Shown here in pieces: positions 30,306 through 40,429 of a stretch of 64,000 nt of DNA (position 1 is the stretch's first letter; every line of letters begins with the position of its first letter). The notes under the pieces are model-generated. The model saw only the letters and a program-made list of their open reading frames with translations. It was not told where the DNA came from and made no database searches. A program made the translations under genes and the position numbers. The DNA comes from Corydoras sp. C115 (lineage: Eukaryota > Chordata > Actinopteri > Siluriformes > Callichthyidae), in assembly GCA_019802505.1 (NCBI GenBank), contig JAFMOC010000262.1, positions 539,501 to 603,500 on the forward strand. Direction: 5' to 3'.

Positions 30306-30939
30306 CTAAGACCAGGCCAGCCTCTCAGGAAAATTGCGGTGAAATTCCTGCATCAACTCCTTGTACAGGAGGTCCTCCACAAAGACCCAGCTGTGCTCCA
30401 CTGACCCGAATCCCTCCCACTCCACCAAATACTGAAGCCTACGATTACCTCTGTGCGAGTCGAGTGGGGAGGATACCGTGTACGTACTGGGCTCTATTTC
30501 GCTGACTCGAAGTTGGCCTCCCGCCAGGTGGCCTCGAGAGGACCTGAGACGAACATGTGCTGCAATGGGGAACGTGTGCTGCAATAGGGAACGGGTCTAT
30601 AAACGTCGGCAAAAGCTTGCGAGTCCCTCTCCGACACTGAATATCCCTGGTGCTAAGCCATACCGATTGGCCTGTCTTTTGGCGTTGGAGAACCGTCTCG
30701 ATATGTTGGTGGACCTGTTCCCAAATCCCCTCACTATGGCGGAACCATGCGTCCATGGTGGGGGCATCAGCAAACGGAGGCTGATACCCGCAGATGTATT
30801 GATATGGCGTTAGTCCGGTGGAAGAGTGACTGTAGGAATTCTGTGCAATCTCACCCCAGGGTAGGTAACGTGACCAGTCTATGGGACTGCAGTGTGCATA
30901 TAGTTGCAACCCGGACGTGAGACTGATCGACATGCCCAT
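30306..30939 (-). pseudogene. Gypsy 2 integrase C-terminus and chromodomain
   Basis: Minus-strand frames give integrase sequence (SPIDWSRYLPWGEIAQNSY, GLTPYQYICGYQPPF, WEQVHQHIE) and, in another frame, a chromodomain: YLVEWEGFGSVEHSWVFVED then LYKELMQEFHRNFPE. The aromatic residues that bind methyl-lysine in chromodomains (Y, W, W) are present. Integrase chromodomains are known to steer insertion toward marked chromatin. The catalytic core of integrase is missing. Confidence 0.85.
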
Positions 30940-30985
30940 GAGGCGTCCACCACCACCACAAATTGCTTCCTGCAGTCCGGGTGAA

Positions 30986-31727
30986 TCAGAGCGGGGCCGA
31001 AGTGAAGCAGCCCTTAAGCTCCTGGAAAGCTCGCTCGTCCCCGGGGTTCCACTGCAGGGCCTTGGGTTTGCCCTTTAACAACGACGTGAACGGCAACGTG
31101 CAACGGCTAAAGCCCTGGATAAACCGGCGATAGAAATTTGCAAACCGCAAAAACAACTCCTTCGCTGAAAAGGGTGTGGGCCAGTCTGAACCTTTTGCGT
31201 GTCTATCTCCAACCCCTCCTTGGAGAGCACAAATCCTAGAAACGAGATATTGCTCGCATAAAAGATACATTTCTTCAGTTTCATGCAAGACATCGCTAAT
31301 AAATGCTTGGAACACCGAGAGTGCATTAGATAAACCGAAAAGCATGACGCGGTATTCATAGTGCCCCGTGGTGGTATTGAAAGCGGTCTTCCACTCATCC
31401 CCCAGGCATATGCGAACAAGGTTGTATGTGTTCCTTAGATCCAACTTAGTGAATACGCAAGCCCCATGGAGGCGTTCCAAGTTGGACGGTATTAGCAAGA
31501 ACAGATACGGGTAACGTTTAGTGACCTTGTTAAGCTCATGGTAGTCGATACAATGCCTCCCCTCCTGGTTTAGGGACTAAAAAGAAGCCAGATGCAACGG
31601 GCGATTTGGACGGGTGGATAAACCCGTTTCTGAGAGCTTTGGCGATATACTTCATCGCACCTGACTGAGAGAAGCAGCTGCGGAGGACACACTGGAGAGC
31701 AGAGGCCTTTGGGGAAGATGCAGGCAC
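30986..31727 (-). pseudogene. Gypsy 2 RT and RNase H fragments, YxDD deleted
   Basis: TKLDLRNTYNLVRI, EWKTAFNTTTGHYEYRVMLF and VFQAFISDVL are RT. Directly after, another frame reads MKLKKCIFYASNISFLGFVL, the thumb region. The intervening part with the YxDD box is gone (near 31265-31285). FANFYRRFIQGFSR and WNPGDERAFQELK follow. Integrase N-terminus and most of RNase H are absent. Confidence 0.85.
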
Positions 31728-32002
31728 TCCTGTTTACAGCATGGTGACCAGGCCAGGATCCATGAATTAGTCCACAAAATAACCGGATCGTGCCGACGCA
31801 GCCAAGGCAAACCTAGAATGATAGGCAGGAAGGGAGAAGAGGTTACAAAAAATGAATTTGACTTGGAGTGACCAGTACTGGTGTACATGGCCAAGGGGAC
31901 AGTACTGTGGGTGATGGTCCCTAGGCATAGTGGCTTCCCGTCCATCCGCGCAGACTCACAGGGGAGTCGAGCGGATGGAGAGGTATGTTCTCCCAATGGC
32001 AT
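31652..32002 (-). pseudogene. Gypsy 2 protease-RT linker
   Basis: Contains PIILGLPWLRRHDPVILW, the post-protease block typical of Gypsy. The protease active site itself was not recognised in frame. Confidence 0.7.
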
Positions 32003-32005
32003 AGC

Positions 32006-32543
32006 TCATGCCTCGATCACAGACTCCCCGATGACAAGTTTAATGCCTATGTGGAACTCTGTGGAGCGTCGGGACCTTTCACCGCTCAGGGAGGTTCCGG
32101 TAAGGGTTGGCGGGTCTTGTCCAACAGACATGCAGGGCAGTCCCATATCATGTGTGAAGCAAAGATGTGACCTGACGCGACATTGCCGCTCCTGGTGAGA
32201 CAGGCGAGTCATGTCCAGCTGCATAGGCTCTGCCTCAGACTCACAAGTGTTTTATACATATGCGGGCTCCGATCCACCCCTCTCTACAGCGTGCTGGCGT
32301 CCGCGGAAGAAGGTCAGGTGCTGGTCCATCAAAATGGAGAGGTGGGGCCTGCTATCTCGCATCGTACCTCTGGACGCAGCCCCTCGCGGTAATGAGTAAT
32401 CAGAGCGACCTTATTCTATCCGCTGCGTGCAGCCAAAGTGCGGAACGTTGGTGTGTAGCTGGATACAGACTGGGACTCCTGTCGCAAATGGATCAGCTCT
32501 CCGCGGGGTCTTCCCTCTACCTGATGGCAGAAAATGGCCTTAA
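32006..32543 (-). pseudogene. Gypsy 2 gag C-terminal and protease remnants
   Basis: Frames on the minus strand are broken by stops. Position between protease sequence and the piggyBac insertion, and restart of gag at 36667 beyond it, identify the stretch. Confidence 0.5.
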
Positions 32544-32903
32544 CCCTTTAACATCCTGCTCAACCGTTTGGTAGAGCACACTTTCAGTCACTATATCTTA
32601 TTGAAAACGTTGTTAAACTTAATTCAACCTGATTGTGCTGCATCTACCATTCGGTTGAGACGTTATGCAAGAAAAATTCACTAGGGGTCACTTTTAGTAG
32701 TATGACGTTTAAGTTCACCTCCATAGACGAAGTCGGCAACCAGCAAAACAAGCCACACATTCGGACGTATTTTGGCCGAATTTTCAAAGATAAGCATATT
32801 TTCTTTGCATAGTGTAGTTTGAGAGGCTTTAGTTATCAGAATTATGTAACTTTTTACAGCAAAATATGTTTTATAAGGGTCAAATATTTTTTTTAAAAAC
32901 CAT

Positions 32904-32929
32904 CTCAACCAAACGGTTGAGATGGCTGT
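32904..32929. repeat. 26-bp inverted repeat (subterminal motif)
   Basis: CCATCTCAACC and GGTTGAGATGG flank a 4-bp loop. Related palindromes occur at the same place in copy 2 (44551-44580) and near the other end (36505 onward). They could be transposase binding sites. Confidence 0.75.
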
Positions 32930-33104
32930 TTATGGTAAAAGTAGATACAGTATGCTTAGCTATAGTAATTATAGCTAGTAGTAATTTTCAACAAATTGAA
33001 TGCTATTTTTTCCCTTATTTATTATCCCTTATTTTATTATTATTATTAATTTTAAATTATTTTTAAAATTTTTTTTTGCAAATAATAGATGGACACAAAC
33101 ATTT

Positions 33105-33690
33105 TTAATGGTCCAAGACCACATTCTGTCTGATGTTGAGTTTGATGTTGATCTGAGTGATGACGGTTATAAAATAGAGGATCTAGATTATCTAGATTAT
33201 CTATGTTTTTTTAGCCTATCCAAACAGTAGATTCTGGAGAAACATCTTTTGAGTCAATGGATGCAGAGGACATAGTCTCAACAACTTTATCTTCTAAACC
33301 GCCACCCCGTAAGAAAAAGATGAAAGACGAAAAATCCCTGAAAACAATTTCCCTAGAGGAGCCAGAGGACACAAGTAACCCTACTTCACCCATAGGCCTA
33401 AACAAAGGCTGGGGGGAAATCTAGAAACATGAAGACATTGGGACATTCCAGGTTCCTGATTCAAGATTTGAGCCCCCTGATGCTGTGAAGACACCATTCC
33501 AGTACTTCAAAACACTCTTCACTGACAATATGATTGAACATATCGCACAACAGACAAATCTGTATTCTGCTCAAGAGTTAAGGGAACCAATCAAAACTAG
33601 TCCACAAGAGATTGAAGAGCATTTGGCAATGCTAATGCAATGTCTTAATGCAAAGCAGCAATGCTTCATAGCATACCACAAGAAATAACC
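33105..33690 (+). pseudogene. piggyBac transposase, N-terminal fragment
   Basis: An acidic leader (SDVEFDVDLSDDGYKIEDL) is followed by a Lys-rich stretch (PPPRKKKMKDEK) and then FEPPDAVKTPFQYFKTLF and TDNMIEHIAQQTNLYSAQ, which is the start of the DDE_Tnp_1_7 domain of piggyBac transposases. It breaks off after SPQEIEEHLAML, long before the catalytic aspartates. At least one stop (near 33420) interrupts it. The same truncation point occurs in copy 2, so the family spread after losing its catalytic part, relying on a full-length helper. Confidence 0.82.
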
Positions 33691-33861
33691 TGGATCCAAT
33701 GCTGAAAAACCATTAGTGCTGTTGTACATCACACAAGAGTATTTCAAAAAAGGCACAAAAGTTAACAAAGTTAGCATGTTATTGCACTTTATTATTGCTT
33801 TTTATTGTTGTTGTTACTATTTGTTAATGTTTTATTATTATTGTTAAAATTTTCTGATGTT

Positions 33862-34235
33862 GGGGTGACAGTGGCTTAGTGGTTTAGCATGTTCTCCTTT
33901 CAGCGCTAGGGATTCCTGGTTCAAATCCCAATCTGGGTGGAGTTTCCATGTTGTCCCTGTGTCCACGTGGGTTTCTTCCAGGTTCTGCAGTTTCCTCCCA
34001 GAGTCCAAAAACATGGATCAAGGTCAATTGAATTCTCCACATTGCCCCATATAGAGTGTGTTTGTGTGTATGTCTGTGTGAGTGAGTGTGTGCCCAGTGA
34101 TAGACTGTCCCCCTGTCCTGGGTGTATCTGCTCAGCACCCGAAACGTTCTCCCCTGGATGGGCATGGGGAACACCCCCCCCTGCCATGACCCTAATATAG
34201 GATAAAGAGGAAGATAATGGATCTATGGATGGATG
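33862..34235 (+). mobile_element. SINE (family 1) inside piggyBac copy 1
   Basis: Starts GGGGTGACAGTGGCTTAGTGG, B-box-like GGTTCAAATCC, ends ATGGATGGATG. Target duplication TTCTGAT(G/T)TT at 33852-33861 and 34236-34245. The same SINE occupies the same site in piggyBac copy 2, so it was there before the two copies separated. Confidence 0.88.
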
Positions 34236-34370
34236 TTCTGATTTTACTACAAATATGTCTCAGAAGGAACATTAAATCCCATAGCTCTCACAACCAGATA
34301 ATATATGACAACCTTGGACACATCCCACTTCTCTAAAAAGTCAAAAAAACAAAGAGTTAAAATGTCATTA

Positions 34371-34732
34371 TGTAACGGGTGCCTAGGGCGTTTGTTTGTT
34401 TTTGGGTTCTGTGTTTATGTTCCTGTGTTTGGTTAATTAGCTGTCTCGTGTGGGTATTTTAGTTAATTAGCTTCGCGGGTTTATTGGGTGGTTTTGTGCA
34501 CGTGGTGGGATATGTCAAGGTATTTAGTTCCAGGGTTTCATGTCTTCCGTGCGCGTCTTCGTTTTATGTTACACTGTCCTTCGTACCTGTGTGTTTGGTG
34601 TTTTGAGCACCGTTAATAAATATTCTCTATTCGTTCCACCTGCTTGCCTGGCTCCCTTCTGCGCGTTAGAGCGCCGCGGCTCTGCACTGTATTTGCGCAG
34701 CCGCGTTTATTTCCAGGTGGACCAGTGTGACA
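34371..34732 (+). repeat. 5' LTR of family A copy 2
   Basis: Begins TGTAACGGGTGCCTAGGGCG, ends CAGTGTGACA. AATAAA at about 34614 in GTTAATAAATATTC. Confidence 0.9.
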
Positions 34733-34815
34733 GAAAGACGCGCCAATCATTTGGGGAGTCCAGAGCCCAGGTAGGTGATTTTAAAATTTTTCTTTGGGGG
34801 GGCCATATAGCCGTT

Positions 34816-36066
34816 ATGCGGAGCCCGCCGTCCCGGAGCCGGGGGAGCGGCTCAAACAGCGTGATGGCGGAGTATAGCGACTCCGATGAGGACTGGATGT
34901 GGAGGTATGGGTTTGAGGCGCACTGCGCAGAGGAAGGTCTGGACCTTGTTCAGATTTTCGATGATGAGGCGGGCGAATCTTACCTGTATGGGCACATTCT
35001 GCCCGTACGCACCCTCCGCAACACTGAGGAGTTCTGGACGGAGGGTCCAGTCCGGTTTGTTAAACCCCCGGTGGCGAGACACAGACGCAGAGCGCAGCGA
35101 CGGCGTGGAGTGAAGCCACAGCGGGCGCACAGCGCAGCTGCGGAGCGCGAAGCGTGGACTGCGGGGCAGTCACGTGACGCGACCGCGCCGGTCCGTGCCG
35201 CGTCTGGGTCGCGCTGCGAGGGGGCGGTACCGGAGCCGCTGCGTGAGTGTGTCATCCCGAGGCCCAGGGGACCGCGCGCCGTCCAGCCCGAAGTCAAGGG
35301 TCCGCGCGCCGTCCAGCCCGAAGTCAAGGGTCCGCGCGCCGTCCAGCCCGAAGTCAAGGGTCCGCGTGCCGCCCAGCCCAAAGTCAAGGGGCCGCGTGCC
35401 GCCCAGCCCGAAGTCAAGGGGCCGTGCGCCGCCCAGCCCGAAGTCAAGGGGCCGCACGCCGCCCAGCCCGAGCAGCAGGGGCCGCACGCCGGCCAGCCCG
35501 AGCAGCAGGGGCCGCACGCCGCACGCCCCGCCGCCAGGGGGCATCCGCCTCGCCACGCCGCCAGGGGGCGTCCGCCTCGCCACGACGCCAGGGGGCGTCC
35601 TCCGGACCACACCGCCCGTGGGCGTCCACCTGACCCCGCAGCAAGAAGGCGGGGCCCATTCCTCGCCCAACGTGGGCGGCCACCGGACCACGCAGCTAGA
35701 AGGCGTGGCCCATTCCTCGCCCAACGTGGGCGGCCACCGGACCACGCAGCTAGTAGGCATGGCTCATTCCTCGCCCGACGGGGGCGTCCACCGGACCACG
35801 CATTAGGAGGGCGTCCACCTGACCTCGCAGCCGGAGGGCGTCCTCAGCTCCGCGTCGGCAGACGGCGCTTTCCACACCGCGCCCGTAGAGGGCGTCCACC
35901 CCGACACAGAACTTATGGACGTGTCACACGCCTCCCCCGCAGAGGGCGTCCACCGGAGGGCGCCTACCTAGCCCGACTCAGGAGGGGCGGACGACCCCTC
36001 CCACCCCCCCAGGACTGTTTTTTTTTTGGGTTGTCTTGGTCGCGTCCCCTCGTTACGCGACCGTAA
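34816..36066 (+). CDS. Family A protein: acidic Trp-rich N-terminus plus decapeptide repeats (416 aa)
   Basis: The ATG at 34816 is chosen because the same MRSPPSxSR start is conserved in copy 1; the frame is open further upstream into the LTR. Residues about 17-92: EYSDSDEDWMWRYGFEA, CAEEGLDLVQIFDDE, GESYLYGHILPVRTL, EEFWTEGP and VKPPVAR. Then a basic stretch (RHRRRAQRRRG), about nine decapeptide repeats of the type GPRAVQPEVK to GPHAAQPEQQ, and an Arg/Pro/His-rich tail (ARGRPPRHDARGRPPDH). No stop interrupts it. The N-terminus keeps its residues in copy 1 while many third codon positions differ, suggesting selection on protein. Acidic head plus basic tail could be a Gag-like RNA-binding protein, but that is conjecture. 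Confidence 0.7.
   Translation: MRSPPSRSRGSGSNSVMAEYSDSDEDWMWRYGFEAHCAEEGLDLVQIFDDEAGESYLYGHILPVRTLRNTEEFWTEGPVRFVKPPVARHRRRAQRRRGVKPQRAHSAAAEREAWTAGQSRDATAPVRAASGSRCEGAVPEPLRECVIPRPRGPRAVQPEVKGPRAVQPEVKGPRAVQPEVKGPRAAQPKVKGPRAAQPEVKGPCAAQPEVKGPHAAQPEQQGPHAGQPEQQGPHAARPAARGHPPRHAARGRPPRHDARGRPPDHTARGRPPDPAARRRGPFLAQRGRPPDHAARRRGPFLAQRGRPPDHAASRHGSFLARRGRPPDHALGGRPPDLAAGGRPQLRVGRRRFPHRARRGRPPRHRTYGRVTRLPRRGRPPEGAYLARLRRGGRPLPPPQDCFFFGLSWSRPLVTRP
35271..35530 (+). repeat. 30-bp coding minisatellite of family A copy 2
   Basis: About nine units, GTCCAGCCCGAAGTCAAGGG plus TCCGCGCGCC and variants. Same period as 12852-13116 but mostly different sequence. Confidence 0.9.
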
Positions 36067-36078
36067 GGGCGGGGGTAG

Positions 36079-36438
36079 TGTCGGCGTTTCTCGGCGTTTG
36101 TTTGTTTTTGGGTTCTGTGTTTGTGTTCCTGTGTTTGGTTAATTAGCTGTCTCGTGTGGGTATTTTTGTTAATTAGCTTCGCGGGTTCATTGGGTGGTTT
36201 TGTGCACGTGGTGGGATATGTCAAGGTATTTAGTTCCGGGGTTTCATGTCTTCCGTGCGCGTCTTCGTTTTATGTTACACTGTCCTTCGTACCTGTGTGT
36301 TTGGTGTTTTGAGCACCGTTAATAAATATTCTCTATTCGTTCCACCTGCGTGCCTGGCTCCCTTCTGCGCGTTAGAGCGCCGCGGCTCTGCGCTGTATTT
36401 GCGCAGCCGCGTTTATTTCCAGGTGGACCAGTGTGACA
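36079..36438 (+). repeat. 3' LTR of family A copy 2
   Basis: Begins TGTCGGCGTTTCTCGGCG instead of TGTAACGGGTGCC, then follows the 5' LTR closely to CAGTGTGACA. Confidence 0.9.
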
Positions 36439-36666
36439 CATTGCCCTTTGTTTAAATTATTTTTTGTATTTCTGGTTCTTGTTCTTAGTTTTACCATGGA
36501 CTGCCATCTCAACCGTTTGGTAGAGGTGTGTATTTTGAAAACTTGGGGGTCTATTTAAAAAAAAAATACCACACCACTTGTTTTTATTAATGCCCCAAAC
36601 GTATAAAAAAAATAAAATAATAATTTTTCCTTTGCTTTTTTCTTGGTGAGGACATTAAAGGGTTAA

Positions 36667-37157
36667 AGGCCTCTATAAAAGCAGAAAAGGTTTGGACCTC
36701 GGGGCCCTGCACTTTCCAAATTGCCGTGGCCCATTCGCACGCCATCTTGGGCAAACCCAAGATCACCAACGCGATCTTGTCCTGGTCGCTGGCCACGGAG
36801 CGGCTGTTGAGGAACAGCGAGCACTGCATCAGGAATGAGGGACAGGTGGCCGGACTTCGTACTTTTCTGGCTCTGACTGCTCAGTGGTAGAGTCCCGGAG
36901 AGACTAGGAGGCATGGCGAGGGGAGCCACCGGAACTGTCGCTGGTGGAGCAGTTTGGGCGATGGCAGATCGAAGAGCCACCAGTCCCTGTTCGAAGTCTG
37001 CCTGTTGTTGAAGGGTACACAAAACACATTAACCTCCCCCAACTCGCTCTGTAATGATGAGAAGTCTGGTGCGGGCTGCTGGCTGTATCACACTGGGATT
37101 CCATGACAGCGCGCTCTAGGTTCCCTCTTTTCTCCTCTTTTTAGGGTGAAGGATTTC
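36667..37157 (-). pseudogene. Gypsy 2 gag, N-terminal part
   Basis: Minus-strand frames include CSLFLNSRSVASDQDKIALV, ILGLPKMACEWATAIW and FSAFIEAF, a Gag capsid pattern, and upstream a segment with QQQADFEQGLVALR. Stops and frameshifts break it. It lies between the 5' LTR and the piggyBac insertion. Confidence 0.75.
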
Positions 37158-37696
37158 TGTTACGACCGGCCAAGACAGTAAGTCAACAGTTCCAGTACTT
37201 TATCAGCTGCAACTTTATTGCAGGGGTAGGTGAAACAGAAAAACGATCAACAAAAAACACAAACTTAGTAGCTGGAGAGCCACAGACTCAAAAAGACAGA
37301 AGACGGTCGATTGGTATACGTGATGGGCATTAGGTCACAGCACCCGAGTGATGTAGGTGCTGGCAGGAGGTGTGGAGTAGTTCACCTCCTGTTGTGTGGG
37401 TCATGTCAATCGACCTCGGTGGAGCGCATACTGCCAGAATGCCATCGGATGGGATCGTGGCCGAAGCATATCCCGGGCACCTGTTACAGATGGGGACCAG
37501 GGTGACAAACAAAACTACAGGTAGTAGCGTGACGACAAGCAGTGAGAAACAAAGATCCTTTATGGGGAAGCAGGATTTACTGTCACCTAAATTAGGGAAG
37601 GAAGTAGACGGAGAAAGTCGAAGCACCTGAAATTAATAAGATGAGGAAACGGCACGTGATAGGCGGGAAGACGCGCCAGCTGTGGGAGCTCTGACA
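37158..37696 (-). repeat. 5' LTR of Gypsy 2
   Basis: 539 bp, TGTTACGACC to CTCTGACA in + reading. A minus-strand AATAAA occurs (as TTTATTG near 37212). Confidence 0.85.
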
Positions 37697-37872
37697 AATA
37701 CAGTAATGAACCACTTTTCTTTTATATTATTTACAAAAAAGGCAAAGGCAATTCTCAAAATAATTCAGCAATTCTGAAATCCTAGAGAAACACAATACTA
37801 GAAATCATACAAAGGACTATTTTCCTGTGCCTAATCAGTAAAACAACTGACAACATCAAATTTAATGAATGA

Positions 37873-38095
37873 CTAGAGAAGAAAATCTCTATCTTGTTTT
37901 TTGAAACATTTCTTAGTAAAGTAACTGTTAAGCTTCAGTAGTAACTGGCTCTCAAGATTTTTGCAGTGAAGCTGTGATCTCTTAGCAGTAAAAAGGAGTA
38001 CTGCATGACTAAAGAGTCTCTCACAAGCTGCAGATGCTGGAAGACTTGTGTTGGCTTTGAGTGAAAACCAGTGGATTTGAGTAAAAACATGTCAC
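37873..38095 (-). pseudogene. hAT transposase, C-terminal dimerisation domain
   Basis: The minus strand reads LKANTSLPASAACERLFSHA, then LLFTAKRSQLHCKNLESQLL and LLKLNSYF, ending at a stop at 37873-37875. LPAS-A-ERLFS followed by KR-L is the signature of the hAT C-terminal dimerisation domain. It belongs to the host hAT element together with the zinc finger at 49035-47202. Confidence 0.85.
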
Positions 38096-38145
38096 AGATC
38101 AATACAAAAGTTGTGCTTCCAGAGATATAGCAGTACACAAAGAAG

Positions 38146-38148
<3 letters not shown>

Positions 38149-38221
<73 letters not shown>
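38149..38221. repeat. (TA)n microsatellite
   Basis: TA tract at the left border of the BEL/Pao element; a similar tract lies at its right border (47082-47190). Confidence 0.9.
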
Positions 38222-38224
<3 letters not shown>

Positions 38225-39139
38225 AGTGGACACTTGGGGTGTTTGTTTGCGTTGGTTGTGTGATGAATATTTTGTTCTATTTTTGAAATGAGTGCCTGAG
38301 GTAAAACATAGGGTCTTTCATTTTGAAATGTTTGCTTTGTTGTGGGGCGGTGCCCTCTTTTGGCGCGATTCATGTTCATCGACTCGGAAGTAGGTTTTTC
38401 ATGGCGTTCAGAGACGGTACATGCACCGCATACTGCAACATTGTAAACCTTTATTAGTTTAATAGACCCATATAGATGCACAAGCTCTTACGGTGGTTTT
38501 AGTTTATGTGTTTGTTTACTTTTTTTGTGATATGAGAAAATAAATAAATAATTTAAATAAACTTCACCAGCAGTAAAATCATTGCCACACATTATGGGAT
38601 CTGTTACAGTAAGAGCTTCACCTTACAGCTAACCTGAAACTTCTATGAACGGAAAGGAACACCCCTCTAAAGGGACGAAGATGACGGTTAGTTGAATACG
38701 GCGTGGTGATTAAAAAGGAACGTATAAAAGTAGAGTGCTACAAAATGGAGGGAGCAGAAGCTAATCCACGTGACAAAGATATGCACTAGCGGATCAGCGC
38801 TCTTCACAAGGTAATACAGGAGGGCAAATAAATGCTTCATCAGAACGCTGAATGTGTTAAAAGACAACAACTTAAAGAAACTTTACAATATAATGAGAAA
38901 ATGCTTGCGGAACTGTTAAGAGATGACAAAGATGACGTCTGTTCAGAGAAAGTTAGATGCTCAGAATGAAATCCCACCGAATAAATGCTAGCATTGCAGA
39001 GAGAAGAACAAAGCAAAAGAGAAAATAAACTTGTTAACCTATTAAATGAAAGGCTCTAGCTCGCAAGACACAAGAACTCAAGCATCAGCTACCGGAGAGA
39101 CACTTAGCGTCCCTTGCAGATGAGCTAGAGAAATAAAAA

Positions 39140-40423
39140 ATGGATGTCTTAAAAATGTTTGATGACCTAAGAATGCGAAACACACCTGATAAAGAACTAA
39201 TACGTAAGTTTGATGCTTGTGTGGCTGTAACTGGCGACGTAATTAAAGTCTTAAATGAAAGACTGACTGGAATAAACGGTGATTACGATGCAGTATATGA
39301 AGGACAGCGCTTGCGTGAGCTATTGGAACCTGATTATGCCCGGTCCATTTATGATTCTGCCTCTGAAGTCAGTCACCTTTCCAAAAACTCAAGTGTTGCA
39401 GCCAAGCGAGCTGAAGCGGCGGCGGATTTAGCTGCAAAGGAGGCTGAATATAAGGTGTTGTTAGAAGAAAATAAACAAAAGGAGATAATAAGAACCCTTG
39501 AAGAGGAACAAAGAAAGGTATTAGAAAAACAGTCAGAATTAGAACATTTACAAGCCGAAAGAGACTTAAAGGCCGCACAAGCCAGATTTGAGGCCTATGA
39601 AAGACTGACTGGAATAAATGGTGATTACGATTTGAGGCCAAAGAAGGTTCTGACACCCAGTCTTCACAGTCCAGTTGTGACCCCATACCAACCAACCATC
39701 TTCCTCCTCGTGTTCCTACACAACCTTACCAAGCTGTCACTCCATTTTCTCCCATTGACATCTCCTGTCTGGCACAAGCTGTACAGGACAGTATTGCTAT
39801 AAACACAGGTACTTTCTATCGCAGTGATGATGCAGCATACAGTGACGCTTGGAGCAAGCTCAATCAGAGGTACGGACAGCCATTTAATATCCAAAGGGCC
39901 TTCAGTGAAAAGTTGTCCAGTTGGCCGAAAATCCAGGGAAGGGATGCTGAAGGACTGATAAATTGCAATGCTGCACGTAAATGGTTTAAACATCCTTAAC
40001 GACTGTGAAGAAAATCAGAAGTTGATAAGAAAACTGCCTGAATGCTTAGCTTTGAGGTGGAATCGCCAAGTGACTTCTTGTCTCATGGAAGGAAAAGAAT
40101 TTCCCAGTTTTAAAGAATTTGCCAAGTTCATGTCCATGGAAGCAGAAACCGCCTGCAACCCAGTCACTTCATTCTTTGCATGCCATGCAGCTGAATCCCA
40201 CAATGACAAGGTAAACACAAGAGTCAACAAAAGAAACAAAGCCAGTGTTTTTAACACTCAAACTATTGTGGACAATAATACTCAGACAACTACAAGGGAA
40301 AGGGGCAAAATCCCATGTATATTATGTCATGATAACAGTCATCAACTCCATAAATGTCCAGATTTCCTAAAGGAGATGTTAGAATACAGAAGGACCTACG
40401 TCAAAACCAACAAGCTATTTTAA
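39140..40423 (+). pseudogene. BEL/Pao gag
   Basis: First frame (39140-39660): MDVLKMFDDLRMRN, then a long Glu/Lys/Ala coiled coil (KRAEAAADLAAKEAEYKVLL and on). A copy of 30 bp or so (39258-39288) has been inserted at 39597-39627, so RLTGINGDYD occurs twice, and the frame is lost after the second. The other frame resumes as SDDAAYSDAWSKLNQRYGQP then FNIQRAFSEKLSSWP, the capsid-like part. The third piece (39968-40423) ends with CILCHDNSHQLHKCPDF, a CX2CX4HX4C knuckle. Confidence 0.85.
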
Positions 40424-40429
40424 TGGTGT

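Larger units (their letters stand above)
34371..36438 (+). mobile_element. Non-autonomous LTR retrotransposon, family A, copy 2 (intact ORF)
   Basis: LTRs 34371-34732 (362 bp) and 36079-36438 (360 bp). Flanks CATTA (34366-34370) and CATTG (36439-36443) are the 5-bp target duplication with one change; the empty site in piggyBac copy 2 reads CATTG. The leader has a donor-like CCCAG|GTAGGT at 34770/34771 and TTTGGGGAGTCCAGAGCC (shared with copy 1), a possible primer-binding region. A purine tract AAGGGCGGGGG precedes the 3' LTR. The two LTRs differ mainly in their first 20 bp. No retroelement enzymes are encoded. Confidence 0.9.
32544..36662 (+). mobile_element. piggyBac-like transposon, copy 1 (holds SINE and LTR element)
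   Basis: TTAA target duplications lie at 32540-32543 and 36663-36666. Ends are CCCTTTAA (32544-32551) and TTAAAGGG (36655-36662), the CCC/GGG-TTAA pattern of piggyBac. The subterminal motif CAACCGTTTGG recurs near 32571, 32904 and 36512, partly as perfect palindromes. It carries only the N-terminal part of a transposase. Without its two insertions (33862-34235 and 34371-36438) it would be about 1.7 kb. A second copy, inverted, is at 42517-44940. Confidence 0.9.
30170..37696 (-). mobile_element. Ty3/Gypsy retrotransposon 2 (chromodomain type), interrupted by piggyBac
   Basis: The 5' LTR is 37158-37696 (539 bp, TGTTACGACC to GAGCTCTGACA). Only about 110 bp of the 3' LTR remain at 30170-30281, recognised by AATTAATAAGATG and GGGAGCTCTGA. 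gag, protease, RT, integrase and chromodomain remnants lie on the minus strand in normal order. A piggyBac element (32544-36662) splits the gag region at a TTAA. Many stops and frameshifts show it is old. Confidence 0.85.

Noticed and set aside
38225..38600. Certain BEL/Pao 5' LTR
   Set aside because: Plausible, but no second copy could be found for comparison, so it is only mentioned as a candidate in the element entry.
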